This document shows, piece after piece, positions 33,955 through 44,919 of a stretch of DNA of 64,000 nucleotides. The notes beneath the pieces were generated by a model. It was given only the letters and a program-made list of their open reading frames with translations, was not told the DNA's origin and ran no database searches. This DNA is from Anodontia alba. Lineage: Eukaryota > Mollusca > Bivalvia > Lucinida > Lucinidae. Both the position numbers and the translations under genes were made by a program. Location: contig OZ024825.1 of assembly GCA_964016985.1 (NCBI GenBank), forward strand, positions 754,501 to 818,500. The letters run 5' to 3'. Numbering within the stretch: position 1 is the first letter of the stretch; each line of letters starts with the position of its first letter.

Positions 33955-34551
33955 GCCACAAGTTCTGCCAACATTAGTTACGGCCCTCCCCTAACAGAAC
34001 TTCATTACAGCAATATTCAGACACATGATAATGGCAAAGTAAACATGTAAGCACTACAAAAATACAAAAAGGTGATGGAGTGAAAGGTATAATAATGTAA
34101 ATAATATACAAATCAAATAAATAATAAGATAATGGAATGGAATGTCATAAGATGAATTGTCATACTGGCCTTAGTGAACAGCAGCCTAATCGGTGAACCT
34201 TCTGGTGTCCTTGATAAAAGTTTGGACGGCTTTGAAAATAGTAACATTTTCTTCTGGTGTGAGATTTTCATTTCCAAACAAAAGTTTATTAACATTTAGT
34301 GGGTTGAAATTCCTCGTTGACCGAAACAGTGCAATTCGTTCATTGATAAAGTGTGAGCATCTAAAGAAATAATGCTCTGCATCTTCAACTTCTTCAGAAC
34401 AGCTGCATGTAGGACTTGGTGACAGATGATTAATATATAGATCATAAGATAAATTACTACAGTTGTTTCTAATTCTTGCATGTAGGACTGAGATGTATCT
34501 ACTACCAACTTTGTAGTATGTTGGAACTATTGAATTATTTTGTGTTTTTTT
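33955..34551 (-). mobile_element. 5'-truncated non-LTR retrotransposon, C-terminal end
   Basis: On the minus strand a frame of 121 codons is open from 34551 to a TAG at 34186-34188. It encodes the region typical of the C-terminus of LINE reverse-transcriptase proteins: YISVLHARIRNNCSNL, then a Cys/His cluster CSCSEEVEDAEHYFFRC, then HFINERIALF. This matches the zinc-knuckle-like tail downstream of the reverse transcriptase in many animal LINEs. About 230 bp of 3' UTR follows and ends near TTGTGGCCCGACCC. The polymerase and endonuclease parts are missing, as expected from 5' truncation at insertion. The short frame is undamaged, which suggests moderate age. The clade (CR1, jockey or another) cannot be told. 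Confidence 0.75.
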
Positions 34552-34635
34552 TCAACTGATACTTAAAGCTAGACAAAGACGGTGAATTACGTAATTCTAT
34601 GTCAGGACAGAAATTTCCCGAAAATCATGTATTCC

Positions 34636-34837
34636 TTCGTCTATTTCGGCGAATTCAGTAGACGACAATTTGATGAATTTTTTTCCCAGAAAATAGGCTG
34701 ACATTTCAGGCAAATTGTCTCTTAAGGAGACAATTTGCCTGAAATGTCAAACCTATTTTCTGAAAAAAAAAAAAAAAAAAAAAAAATCAATTTGTTGTCT
34801 GTTGAAATTTTTACCCAGCATGTTAAGCGTTAAAAAT
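34636..34837. mobile_element. Family K palindromic MITE
   Basis: CATTTCAGGCAAATTGTCTC is mirrored by GAGACAATTTGCCTGAAATG. The outer arms hold TCAGTAGACGACAATTTGA and TCAATTTGTTGTCTGTTGAA, with a poly-A run in the right arm. Confidence 0.85.
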
Positions 34838-35039
34838 AGTCAAAGCCATGTATATCGAAATTTAAAAAAGAAAATAAATAAAACGGTTTATCTTACCAGT
34901 AGCTTAATATGTTTCTTTTGCTTTCTGCTTTAAACTTTTTATTGCTAATTTAAAACGTCGTTTGGTACACTTAAGTGTCTGCAAGAAATAACAGTTGGGC
35001 ACAGATTCGTATTTAAATTCTGAACCAGTCTCAAAATAC

Positions 35040-35300
35040 CGGTGTGTTGGTTCATACTTCATCAAAATATTTACAAGTGCGCTTCATCTGTTTAATTTTT
35101 TTTTCTGAGCAAATATGCATCCATGAAATCAAAAGCATTTACTCTCAATTAGCAATTGCAGACGACACATTCATGAAGTCACGTGAATGCCAGCTGTCAA
35201 TTACCCGGATGAAAAAAGAGACAGATATATTAGGAATGACACCAAATGTCAGGGGCACATGTATTTTTGAAGTTTCCTATAATTGTCAACATGCATAAGA
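35040..35300. other. Candidate non-coding regulatory element
   Basis: Repeat-free 260 bp with clustered sites: CTCAATTAGCAATTGCAG (homeodomain-like), CACGTG within AGTCACGTGAATG, and CAGCTG within GCCAGCTGTCAATTA. A plus-strand open frame spans it but lacks splice sites. Inference only. Confidence 0.25.
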
Positions 35301-35328
35301 AATGGCAGTTTAAAAGAAACTCGTCTTC

Positions 35329-35537
35329 TTAACCCTTAAAGCGCCAAGCTAAATTGCAGCAGACGACATTTTGCTTTTTCAATTATTTTTCAGAGAAAAT
35401 ACGACTTGGCATTTCATGTGAATCGTCTGACTAGCAGACGATTCACATGAAATATCAAGCCTTATTTTCTCTGAAAAATAATATTAAGAAATCAAATTGT
35501 CGCATGCTGCAGTTATGATTAGCGCTTTAAGGGTTAA
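35329..35537. mobile_element. Family K palindromic MITE, intact ends
   Basis: The perfect 16-bp TIR starts TTAACCCTTAAAGCGC and ends GCGCTTTAAGGGTTAA. Inner arms: GCAGACGACATTTTGC against GTCGCATGCTGC, and TTCATGTGAATCGTCTG mirrored by CAGACGATTCACATGAA. Confidence 0.9.
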
Positions 35538-35731
35538 TGATGACAATAAAATGGCATGGGTCGAGCGAATTAGTTGACTTCGGATTAGACATTCATATGG
35601 TAATGAATATAATTGAGTAGGAAAATATTCATGCAAAGTAAATAGTCACAGATGCCTGGTCAGCGGTTAAATACATTACTCTGTTTAATGGTCATGGCCA
35701 CTTTTTCTAATAGGACGTGTTGATATTTTAA

Positions 35732-35734
<3 letters not shown>

Positions 35735-35799
<65 letters not shown>
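35735..35799. repeat. (GT)n microsatellite
   Basis: About 32 uninterrupted GT units. Confidence 0.95.
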
Positions 35800-35819
35800 C
35801 GATTTGTGGCATTTCCTTT

Positions 35820-36360
35820 TTCCGGATGTCCAGTGCTTATGAATTACTTTGAAGGGACAAATAAACCGCTACAATATTCATGATAGATTCTACATAAAAA
35901 TGTAAATAAACATCGTTGAAAAATTAGATAAAAGAAAATGGCGCAGTAAGCTAACTCATTGTTGCCAAATATTCAGAACACAAGCTTCTTAAATCTACTA
36001 CATGTACATCTCAGACCAACACAAGAAATAAAAGCTGAGAAACAGTCATAACAGTCGTAAAACAAATACTCTTTTACAAAAAAAAAAAAAAAAAACAACC
36101 TGTGGAGCCCATTCATAATATTATTCTGAATTACTTTCCAAATACAACGTTGGCTTGAGAACACTTCTGCAAGACGGAACTCGAATTTCATGACGACTAA
36201 GTCTATAAATTCAGAAGGATTCTTGGTATTATTAATTTTTCAGAAGAATTCAAATAGATTGTCAATCGTTGCAATAGATCGGTTAATCACAGCAAATGTT
36301 ATGCGGTATTACACTGCATGCATGATTGTTAATCCAGTTATGGTTGAAAACTTTGCTCCC
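35820..36360. other. Intergenic, no recognised feature
   Basis: A poly-A run lies at 36080-36096. No gene signal was found. Confidence 0.35.
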
Positions 36361-36364
36361 ATCT

Positions 36365-36703
36365 CAGTCAAACCTCAATGGCTCGAACATCTTTGGGACA
36401 ATGGGAATTTATTCGAGATATGGGTAATTCGAGCTACTGAGGTCAGGAAGCAAATGGCGATAATTTAGGAAAATATTTTCGATTTTTTACACAATAATTG
36501 TACGTTGAGTGTACTCATTAGAATCGCCTCGATGAGGCGATTCTAATGAGCACACACAACATACATCTTCAAGATAAAATAAGAAAATTTCATCAAATAT
36601 TTGTTTTCTCGAGCCATCGGATAATTTCGTAGGGACTGAAAAACAAGTTCGAATTAGCCATAGTAAACGAGTCATCGGTGTCCCAGCTACTGGGGTTCGA
36701 CTG
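36365..36703. mobile_element. Family C pogo-like MITE carrying core 1
   Basis: Starts CAGTCAAACCTCAATGGCTC and ends ACTGGGGTTCGACTG. The core pairs GTGTACTCATTAGAATCGCC with GGCGATTCTAATGAGCACAC; one pairing is lost. This copy is complete. Confidence 0.88.
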
Positions 36704-36806
36704 TACACGACGGTGAGGCAAAATATAAATTAAGTCACAATCACGAAGCACAGCCTTCCCAAGGCAACAAAGAAAAAAAAAATAGGAACAATGACAAGAC
36801 ACAACG

Positions 36807-37067
36807 CATTACGAAAACATGCCTATTCAAATATACTGAAAATTTTACCACCAAAAAAAAAAAATGAAACTTTTCAGATTAAAAAAAAAATTGATATTTT
36901 TCAAATTTTTGCTCAAAATATAGATTGTGGTATTCGTTAGAACGGCCTCGCTGATGCGGTTCTAACGAGTATCCACAATCTATGTTTTGAGCAGAAATAA
37001 GAAAAATAATGTATACCCCTGTAAAGCCCATAAAATGGGGTCAAATTATACAGGCATGTTTTCGTGA
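36807..37067. mobile_element. Family A MITE (core 1), nested in repeat P
   Basis: Starts CATTACGAAAACATGCC and ends GGCATGTTTTCGTGA. It has a deletion in the right arm: the AAACCCCAGTTTTAC piece is missing. The core reads ATTCGTTAGAACGGCCTCGC. Confidence 0.85.
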
Positions 37068-37091
37068 AGGGCATGGTTGAAATAACCAACA

Positions 37092-37431
37092 TACAGTCGA
37101 CTCTCGCTATCTCGAAGTCCAAGGGACTCTCTGAAATACTTCAAGATATCCGTGGCTCGACACATCAAATTTGCAAACTTGATGGAAAAAAAAAGAAGAA
37201 AAAAATCAATCGAACAACCACTTTTCACAAATGAATATGTAATTTGACTTCTGAAGTTAAAGACGTATTGAAAATATTGTGGAAAAGAGGAGAAATTGCA
37301 ATTTCTCCTCTTTTGCACGATATTTTGTTACCTGTTGTTAAATTTTCATGTTAAAACAGAAACCAGATTTTCTCTTCGAAATAAGTTGTTATTCGAAATA
37401 AGCGAAGTCGAGATAACGAGGGTCGACTGTA
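37092..37431. mobile_element. Pogo-like MITE with TA target duplication
   Basis: TA, then CAGTCGACTCTCGCTATCTC; ends GAGATAACGAGGGTCGACTG, then TA. The centre is a different palindrome, GAGGAGAAATTGCAATTTCT, so this element has C-like ends without core 1. Confidence 0.9.
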
Positions 37432-37479
37432 TAAAGAAGAACTGCAATAGAAGAACCGCTTTGAAGCGGTCAACAGAAA

Positions 37480-37845
37480 CATCGACTAGTGTGTGTGGGT
37501 CCGGTGGGGATGAGAGGTGGTGTAGGGTTAAACTAGTCACGATCGCCTTAGTTTTGATACAACTAAAAATCACAAATACATGTATGTGTTCGGTCGGCGA
37601 CGGGCCCTCTACCTCATCAGTGAAACAATACAAGAGAACACAAGTAATCACAAAACTGCAGTAAGACAAAGCAGACGGCTCAATTGCAATCTGAAATCAG
37701 AGCAGAAGAAAACGACAGGTTTAACCACGACGAGCCCGACCTCACTCATCAAGTCAGTCGCCAACCTGACTTACCAAACATAATGATAACAGATTAAAGT
37801 GCAGACAAAGGATAAGAACATGAACAGCAGAATTTTTTTTTACAA
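37480..37845. other. Intergenic, no recognised feature
   Basis: Overlapping frames on both strands, no splice signals or motifs. Confidence 0.35.
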
Positions 37846-37848
37846 AAT

Positions 37849-38185
37849 AAGGCTCCATATTCCTCAAAAATAGACATTTTATTCTCCAAGAAAGATTTAA
37901 TAAATTAATATATGGTAATGATACAATCATAAGAAGTGGCGCCTGACACCCTGTAAAATTTCATTTAGTCTTTCTTTCTTGAAATGAAATGATTTTTTTA
38001 TCGTATCTCTGAGATACAGTAAAAAATCGTTTCATTTTGATCCAGATCAAAACTGAGACTAAATGAAATTTTACAGGCTGTTAGATGCCACATTTTACGA
38101 TTATATTAATACTATATATCAATTTATTAAAACTTTCTTGGATAACAAAAATCTCGATTTCTGAAGAATATGGAGCCTTTTAAAT
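37849..38185. mobile_element. Family S palindromic MITE
   Basis: Starts AAGGCTCCATATTCCTCAAA and ends GAAGAATATGGAGCCTT. The arms pair throughout, and the centre is CGTATCTCTGAGATAC. Confidence 0.88.
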
Positions 38186-38474
38186 CCAGATTCAGGCTCT
38201 GTATAAGAGGCATGAGCTTTACTGAGCTGATCCCTCCGTCCTCTGCCTGTCTTAGAAGGCCGGTGACTGATATTGCTGTCTATGATCGGTTCGATCATGG
38301 TCCAACTTGCGGTTTTCTTTTGCTCTGGTTTTAAGGTGCCATTGGGCCCTGTACATTATTTCCGTTATTACGTTTTGTGATTGGTAAACGGTGAAGGCCT
38401 GATCAGACATCGTGTTATGTGGAATCAGATCAATGATAGATGTTCGGGTTGTAAAGTAGCCTGGCATCACGCTA

Positions 38475-39743
38475 TGAGTTTCATAGAGTTTATTTGGATG
38501 TTTTATCGATTACGGAGAAATAATTCACTAATGTTTAAGGCTTGCGCGTAAAAAACGAGTGAGCGAAGCAAACGAGTTTTTTACAAGCAAACCTTAGAAC
38601 ACGAGTGAATTATTTCTCCGTAATCGATCAAAACAGCCAAATAAACTGTTTATTACATTTTCATCCAAGTTTTACCTTTGAATTTTTACATTCAGCCGTT
38701 ATGATTTCCTACCAAAATAGTTCCAGTCAGTGCATAAATTTCAAAAGGCGTGATTTAGTTTAAAAATCAGTCGACATTTTGTTTTCACTTTAATGCAAAA
38801 ATCATCCTGCGCTTGAAATACAGACACAAAAATGTCATAAAAGTTGAACTGGATTATCAAGAAAATCATACTTTATATTTGTGCTGCAGGTCTTACCTCA
38901 AAAACGCTAAATGGACGTGAAACTTGCAGTCTGATTTCCATCATTTTATCAAATTTTCTGCGAAACGTCAACTATTGTTATTATTGTTAACAACTACGTC
39001 AGCAACGTCGCCTAGCAATGATGACGCCAAATCGTTCGAAATGAAATAATTCACTCGGTGACTTATAGAAAATTATTCACTGATAAATCTCAGCAAATCA
39101 CTGCTGAAAATGTAATAAATAGAGTTTATTTGTTTGTTTTGATCGATTACGGTGAAATAATACACTAGAGTTCTATGGCTTGCGCGTAAAAAAACGAGTG
39201 AGCGAGTTTTTTAACCCCGAAAGCCTTAGAACACGCGTGAATTATTTCTCCGTAATCGATCAAAACAACCGAATAAACTGTTTATTACATTTTCATTCAT
39301 GTTTTACCTTTGAATTTTTACATTCAGCCGTTATGATTTCCTACCAAAATAGTTCCAGTCAGTGCATGAATTTCAGGAGGCGTGGTTTAGTTTGAAAATC
39401 AGTCGCCATCTTGTTTTCACTTTAATGCAAAAATCATCCTGTGCTTAAATACAGACACAACAATGTCACGAAAGTTGAATTGGATTATCAAGAAACTCAT
39501 ACTTCATTGCAGGTCTTTCCTCAAAAACGCCAATTGGACGTGAAAATTGCAGTCTGATCTCCATGATTTTATCAAATTTTCCGCGAAACGTCAACTATTG
39601 CTATTGTTGTTACCAACAACGTCAGCAACGTCGCCTAGCAATTATGAAGTCAAAACGTCCAAAATGAAATAATTCACTCGGTGAATTATCGATTATAATT
39701 CACTGAGAAATCTCAGTAAATCACAGCTGAAAATGTAATAAAC
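38475..39743. repeat. 0.63-kb tandem duplication with internal palindrome
   Basis: Two head-to-tail units (about 38475-39120 and 39121-39743). Each opens with AGAGTTTATTTG and CGATTACGGNGAAATAAT, mirrored about 100 bp later by ATTATTTCTCCGTAATCGAT. Each closes with GCTGAAAATGTAATAAA. The first unit keeps a longer hairpin tip (GAGCGAAGCAAACGAG). No coding frame is seen. Confidence 0.9.
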
Positions 39744-39872
39744 TTTTCTAATCGGAGGTAAAATATTCCTCCTTGACTATTTTTCTACACATTTCATCTC
39801 CCTTACTAGTTAGAAGCCAAATCAGAAAGAAGGGCATTCCAAAAGATAGGATTTTTGTAAAAATATAAATCT

Positions 39873-40148
39873 GCTACGAAAATGCGTCTATTCAAATATA
39901 CTGAAAATTTTACAACCAAAAAAGGAACATTTTCAGATAAAAAAATTCTGATATTTTTCGTATTTCTGCTCAAAGCATAGATTGTGGATACTCATTAGAA
40001 CCACCTCACGGAGGCAGTTCTAACGAGTACCCACAATCTTTGTTTTAGAACAGAAATAAGAAAATTAATGTATACCCCTGTAAACCCCAGTTTTACTATA
40101 TAAAAGTGGGGTTTAAGGGGGTCAAAATTATATAGGTGTGCTTTCGTG
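39873..40148. mobile_element. Family A MITE (core 1)
   Basis: Starts CTACGAAAATGCGTCTATTC and ends TAGGTGTGCTTTCGTG. The core has CTCATTAGAACCACCTCACG against GGCAGTTCTAACGAG. A poly-T run (40150-40175) follows directly. Confidence 0.85.
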
Positions 40149-40249
40149 TTTTTTTTTTTTTTTTTTTTTTTTTTATGCTGACGGGAGCTAGTTGTAAGCT
40201 ATCAGCATATATTATTTACCAACTTTGCTACTGAATTTGCCCGCTTCAG

Positions 40250-40385
40250 ATTTGTAGACCCTGATCGTGTGTCTAAAACTGCTGGATTAGTGACCAACAG
40301 TGTAGACCCTGATGAGATTGCACATTCTGTGCCATCTGATCTGGGTCTGCACTATTTGCCTAGGCATATACTGTATTCTAAAATA
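40250..40385. mobile_element. Family F fragment (core 2)
   Basis: GTGTCTAAAACTGCTGGATT, then GTGTAGACCCTGATGAGATT and ATCTGATCTGGGTCTGCAC. Confidence 0.6.
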
Positions 40386-40401
40386 TGTCAACGTTTTAAG
40401 T

Positions 40402-40617
40402 TTAACACTTGTTGGGCTGAAAAAATTAAGATGCATGCCATTTTTTTCTAACTGTCAGCCAATCAGATAACGTAATCCAGATTGTTTCAGTTAATTCACA
40501 TACTGAATGATAAACAGTGCAGATCCAGATCAGTTGGCTTCTGGAGAAGCCAACTGATCTGGATCTACATGGTTCGCAAAGGCAGGGTATACCCGGGTTC
40601 AGCAGGACAAGGGTTAA
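40402..40617. mobile_element. Family G MITE (core 2)
   Basis: Starts TTAACACTTGTTGGGCTGAA and ends GGTTCAGCAGGACAAGGGTTAA. The hairpin CAGTTGGCTTCT/AGAAGCCAACTG is perfect. Confidence 0.9.
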
Positions 40618-41034
40618 TGTTTCTTGCACTGATGCTAGGATCCTGGTAGACTGGCTTCAGTCTATTGATTTAAGCAATAACTGCATAAAAATACATTTAT
40701 TGTACTTATAGAATCAAATGAACCTAAATTGTTTCTTTCCTGATTTCTCAAATCAATAGTGACCAGCCTCTATAATCATGATATTATATTGATTCTATTT
40801 TAGTGGATAAACAGGCTTAAAAAAATAAATATTTAGTCACTAGAGACTGGAGCCAGTCTAGGATCCTGGTCACCTTCTTCAACAGCTGCTCACTTTGCTG
40901 TCTTTCTTTCTATACCAGCTTCCATGTGTTTTTTTTGTATCCTTGTCGTTATATCTGGAACTACATCAGGAGGGAAGGGTAGAGCTTTCAAGCCAAGTAA
41001 AACTAGTCTTTGGATGGGTTCATTTCCAATTTAA

Positions 41035-41205
41035 GGTGTCTGGTTAGTTTTCATTATTACCATGTTTTGAATAAATTCCTGTATTAAATGCAAACAGTGT
41101 AGACCCAGATCAGACGCCGCAGAATGCGGCGTCTGATCTGGGTATACACTGTTTGCCAATGTCCCTTTTATGGGACACTAGGCATAAATGGGTTAATAGT
41201 ATTAA
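41035..41205. mobile_element. Core-2 hairpin with short flanks (family F variant)
   Basis: TGCAAACAGTGTAGACCCAG and CTGGGTATACACTGTTTGC surround a perfect GATCAGACGCCGC arm pair. It ends GGCATAAATGGGTTAA and lies just beyond the 3' end of ZNG1. Confidence 0.75.
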
Positions 41206-41344
41206 ACTGCTTCTAAAATTAAAATGTCAAACTACAGGAAAACCTGTAACAACCACCACTATAAGACAGCAACCTAGATAAGATCTGTTTTAGGGTATAA
41301 TATATTATCCGAAAATAAGAACAATTCACAGTTATTATAAAAGT

Positions 41345-41350
41345 TTTATT
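41345..41350 (-). terminator. Polyadenylation signal of ZNG1
   Basis: AATAAA on the minus strand directly downstream of the stop codon. Confidence 0.6.
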
Positions 41351-41355
41351 AAATT

Positions 41356-41420
41356 CTATGAGCCATTGCAAATACAGCTAAGAAAATGTTCATGCAGAAC
41401 AGCTCTGTCCAGATTTTTAC
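41356..41420 (-). CDS. ZNG1: ZNG1/CBWD GTPase metallochaperone, last coding exon
   Basis: Read from the minus strand, this exon follows a TTTTCTTTTCAG acceptor and completes the codon split after the exon at 42371. It encodes GKNLDRAVLHEHFLSCICNG-like sequence and ends in TAG. It corresponds to the last helix of the CobW C-terminal domain (human: GRNLDKDILKQLF). It stops about 15 residues earlier than vertebrate ZNG1. An AATAAA signal lies five bases after the stop (41345-41350), so the 3' UTR is very short. The phase (one base carried from the previous exon) is consistent. Confidence 0.85.
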
Positions 41421-41779
41421 CTGAAAAGAAAAGGAAAAAAAAAATATGAATGTTGCAGACATCTTGCTATAGGAAAACTGAAAAGAAGATTATTACAGTG
41501 AAAATATTTGTTGATGAATTTTGTAGCCACCACATTTGTGCAGTTTTAGCAGAATCTTCACTCTCAGCTGAAAGAATCACTTGTTGTGTTGTTGTTTAGT
41601 GACACATCAACCCTTGTAGGTCATTTTGTGTCATCTCCCAGAGACAAGGAGAAAAGAAACAGAAGAGCTAGCAGATGAGAGAAAAGTGAGGAATAGAGGA
41701 TGAGGGAAAAATCTAATAACAGCGCAGAAACAGAAGAAAGACTAACATACTACCTACCCCACCACCACCTTTACCTTCT

Positions 41780-41895
41780 GAACGAGTGGTAAATCAGTGT
41801 AGCTCTTGATCAGATGATCTGATCTGGGTGTACACTATTTGTGCAGGCCTATCTCTCTGAATACTTTGGGTAAATACGGTAATGTATTTTACTTT
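41780..41895. mobile_element. Family F fragment (core 2)
   Basis: GTGTAGCTCTTGATCAGATG, ATCTGATCTGGGTGTACAC and the end ACTTTGGGTAAATACGGTA. Confidence 0.55.
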
Positions 41896-42034
41896 GTTTC
41901 AGTCACATTGTTATGTACGTCTGTGGCCTATATTGGATTACTGGATGTATAAAAGTATTCTATTCTGTTCAGTTCTATTAATGAACAGATAAGGCTCTGA
42001 TCAGGCTGTATAGATATGCAGACTGATTTGGACA

Positions 42035-42325
42035 TTTTCACTTCACATTAACTGAAAGGACTTTTTTACACTGGGTAGATTTTCTGCCAGTTTTTAAATG
42101 GGACACACCTATTTGCTTTCCCACACACCAACCCCCTTCTGAAAAGGAGTCTACTCTGAAAGGAAAGAATTTGCTCCCATGGGGAGCAAATTCTTTCCTT
42201 TTAGAGTAGACCCCTCTTTGGAGCCAATTCTTTTCTTTTAGAAAAGACCCTTTTCTGAAGGTAAGCAATAACCATTCTAACAGGGTTGCCTCCCCTGAAA
42301 GTGTATCCATTCCCCTTAAAGGTCC
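42035..42325. mobile_element. Family M MITE, reverse orientation
   Basis: The inner hairpin GGAGTCTACTCTGAAAGGAA pairs with TTCCTTTTAGAGTAGACCC. It ends GTTGCCTCCCCTGAAAGTGTA, the reverse complement of the family start. It lies 46 bp from the exon at 42371. Confidence 0.8.
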
Positions 42326-42370
42326 GTTTCTCTCATGCTGTCAACTTAAAACAAAATAACAATTCCTTAC

Positions 42371-42497
42371 CTATAAATACAATAATATTTTTCCTTGGTT
42401 CACTAGGAAGCCATGGAGATGTAAAGTGAGAATCATAGAGTTCATGGACGGCTTGGACAACACATCTAACAGTTGATCCCTGCACTGACAGAACACC
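42371..42497 (-). CDS. ZNG1: ZNG1/CBWD GTPase metallochaperone, penultimate coding exon
   Basis: 127-nt exon with acceptor TTCTTCAG and donor ATAG|GTAAGG on the minus strand, starting phase 0 and ending phase 1. It encodes 42 full codons, beginning GVLSV and containing VVQAVHELYD and PRKNIIVFIG. This is the beta-rich CobW C-terminal domain; the human protein has QGVHELYD and NRLVLIGRNLD at the same places. ZNG1 is a GTP-dependent zinc chaperone that delivers zinc to methionine aminopeptidase 1. This domain is thought to help bind and position metal or client. The GTPase motifs lie in exons not seen here. Confidence 0.93.
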
Positions 42498-42555
42498 CTG
42501 AAGAAACAACAGAAAATAATATATGACTTGCAAGCTTAAGCATAGTTTGTTGGTG

Positions 42556-42837
42556 TTTGTTTGTGTTGAGGTTTTACGGCCCAGTCAACCCAATGGGGTC
42601 ATGTCAAGAGTGGTCAGTTTACCTAACAACAAGTTTACTGGGCAGGCTTAGTCCTCTAAGCAGTTAACCAGTATTGTGCACATTCTTTCGCCAGAAACTG
42701 ACAACTGCCCTTCTTGAATCAGCAGAAGGGAGAGAATGACGGTAAAAAATATTTCATGATCAATCTCTATGAAAGAATGTTGCCGACCTCCTGGTCTCCA
42801 GTCGGAAGGCGCATCCAACTGAGCCACCGAGGCCGAC
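42556..42837 (-). mobile_element. tRNA-derived SINE, B-box deleted
   Basis: Read on the minus strand: tRNA-like head with A-box TGGCTCAGTTGGATGCGC, then body ATTCTTTCATAGAGATTGAT ... CAGTTTCTGGCGAAAGAATG ... GACATGACCCCATTGGGTTG, ending in CCTCAACACAAAC. Compared with the copy at 55355, a segment including the B-box is missing exactly between two GACCTC repeats. It lies 56 bp upstream of the 3' splice site of the exon at 42371. Confidence 0.88.
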
Positions 42838-43109
42838 TTATTTGTTTTGTGTATTGATATTCCATCAAGACTATTTCAGTCATTTCAGCTGATAATACAA
42901 TAATGGATTTATGCATGATAACTTAAAATCATGGAGGCTAACATCATGGTGTGAATTTTATCCAAAGCTGGATTCCAACCCAAAGTAGCTAGAACAAGCC
43001 AGATATAAAAGTACTGTACCGAAAGTGCTCATAATGTCTTATGAATAAAACTGGTTCTGATCTTATTTTTTCTTAAATCAGAATTCCTAAGAAACAGTCG
43101 CTCTACCAT

Positions 43110-43132
43110 ATTTTTTTTTTTTTTTTTTTTTG
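43110..43132. repeat. Poly-T tract
   Basis: Homopolymer in the ZNG1 intron. Confidence 0.9.
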
Positions 43133-43289
43133 CTTGAAAAGGCAAGAGAGAACTAGACATAGCTATATTTTGAGTTAATTTGTCCTTTCCCTGCAATGCT
43201 CATTTACCCTCCCTTCTGCTAAGATAGGCCAGGGTAGTTAAGAATAGGAATAGGGGTAGGAGTAGGAATAGTGGGTGGGATAGGGTGCG

Positions 43290-44290
43290 ATAACAATATT
43301 GTTGCAGTGTTAACTAAAGGGAAAGTTGCCACTTCTATAATGGCCACCAGACGGCCATATTAATTGATGGACTGGAATTGTTTTTGGGGAGAAGCATCCA
43401 GAGATTGAGAGGAATCCATATGCAAGATTGCTGATGGGGGCCCCATTTGTGGATGGACTGGTACCAAATTTGGCCGTTCAGAACTAAACCACTCGGGGAA
43501 CATCCCAGACAAGTTTCAAAAGAATCTGAAGAATGGTCTCAGAGGAGATGAGATAACAAGATTGTTACAGTGTTAAGTAAAGGGGAAGTCATGATTTGTA
43601 ACAAGGCCGTCTGGTGGCCATATTATTCGACGGACCACAATCATTTTTAGGAAGACATATCTAGGGGTTGAGAGGAATCCATATGCATAGTTTTAATGAG
43701 ATTCCTCCTCTAGTTAGGGAGGAGATGCGATAACAAGAAAATTCCAAGATGGCTGATGGTGGCCATATTTGTCAACAGACGGGAAGTAAATTCAAGAGTG
43801 CACAACTAGGTCAGTAGTGGAACATCCCAGACAAGTTCTGAAAAATCTGACCAGTGGTCTTGGTGGAGATGCAAAAATGAGATTGTAACTGTGTCAAGTA
43901 AAGGAGAATTTGCGAATTCTAAGATGGCCACCATTCAGCATTATAAGTTGACAGATTGGAATCATATTCAGCATCTAGGGGTTTGAGAGGAATCTATATG
44001 CAAAGTTTTGACAAAATATTGGCACTTTTTACAGAAGAGATGTGATAACAAGAAAAATACAAAATGGCCAACATTGGCTATATTTGTGGACAGACCAAAA
44101 CCAAATTTGAGTGTGCACAACTAGTCCACCAAGGGGAACATCCCAAACATATTTTGAAAAAATCCAACCATGGTCTTGGAGGAGATACGATAATGAACAA
44201 AATTGTTTATGTATGGATGTATGGACTGAAGGACATTGGACAGTCCCCAAATGGGATAAGCTCTACTCTGGTAGAGCTAAAAAGTACATA
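43290..44290. repeat. Satellite-like interspersed repeat, about three 300-bp units
   Basis: Phrases recur in order: GATAACAAGATTGTTACAGT, AGATGGCCnCCAnnCGGCCAT, GAGAGGAATCCATATGCA, GGAACATCCCAGACAAGTT and TGGTCTTGGnGGAGATG. It ends GATAAGCTCTACTCTGGTAG. Diverged and non-coding. Confidence 0.8.
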
Positions 44291-44569
44291 TATTCAAATG
44301 GTATTTTTTACAACAACCTAGATAACTGTTGAGAAATTTCCTTGACATTTGATACTCAAATATTAAACTTGAAAATATAAAACAACATATACTTTTACAA
44401 GCTATCTATTGCCAAAGCCTAAGTCTTAATCTGTCGAACAGTACTACTATTTCTAACTTGAGTAGTGAAAAATTATGTTGTTAGCATAGCCGACAATTAG
44501 GTGCTTTCTTCAACCAAGAAGTGCTGACAATTTTTCTTATTTCTCCATAAAGACATTTTGTGGTATGGT

Positions 44570-44830
44570 AACTGTCCCAAAATTTCAAACACTTATTCCA
44601 TACCTGTTTGGCCTAAATTTTGCTTTAATATAGTTGTTTCTTGAAATACTTAGTGGAATGGCAAACAGTTTAGACCCTGATCTGGGTCTGCACTGTTTGC
44701 ATATACCGTTTTGTCAGACACTTTGTATGAAATTTTAGGACATTTATCATAGTCATTATAAGCACCTCAGTGAGGCATTTTTAATGAGTACATAACATAT
44801 CCTTCTGTGGTGAAATAAGAAATGTATTTA
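44570..44830. mobile_element. Family F variant (core 2) next to a decayed core-1 hairpin
   Basis: ATGGTAACTGTCCCAAAATTT and AAATTTTAGGACATTTATCAT are the F-variant ends; its core has collapsed to GTTTAGACCCTGATCTGGGT. From 44757, ATAAGCACCTCAGTGAGGC and TTTTAATGAGTACATAACAT are a core-1 remnant. Confidence 0.6.
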
Positions 44831-44919
44831 TCTGAGTATTCCTCCTATCTGGAGATATATGTTTGTTCCATACTTCAGTGCACAACTGCATAATATTACT
44901 AATATTAAAACAAAACAAG

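Larger units (their letters stand above)
36733..37475. repeat. Dispersed repeat P, copy 3, split by two MITEs
   Basis: The P order (AATCACGAAGCACAGCC, ACAATGACAAGACACAACG, then AAAGAAGAACTGCAATAG) is interrupted first by a family A element and then by a pogo-like element, with only 25 bp of P between them. Confidence 0.55.

Noticed and set aside
34113..34508. Two separate small genes on the minus strand
   Set aside because: Both are out-of-frame readings of the LINE C-terminal region, which is open in the third frame.
37296..37669. 122- and 107-residue frames on opposite strands
   Set aside because: They cover half of a pogo-like MITE plus flanking DNA; no splice signals or domain.
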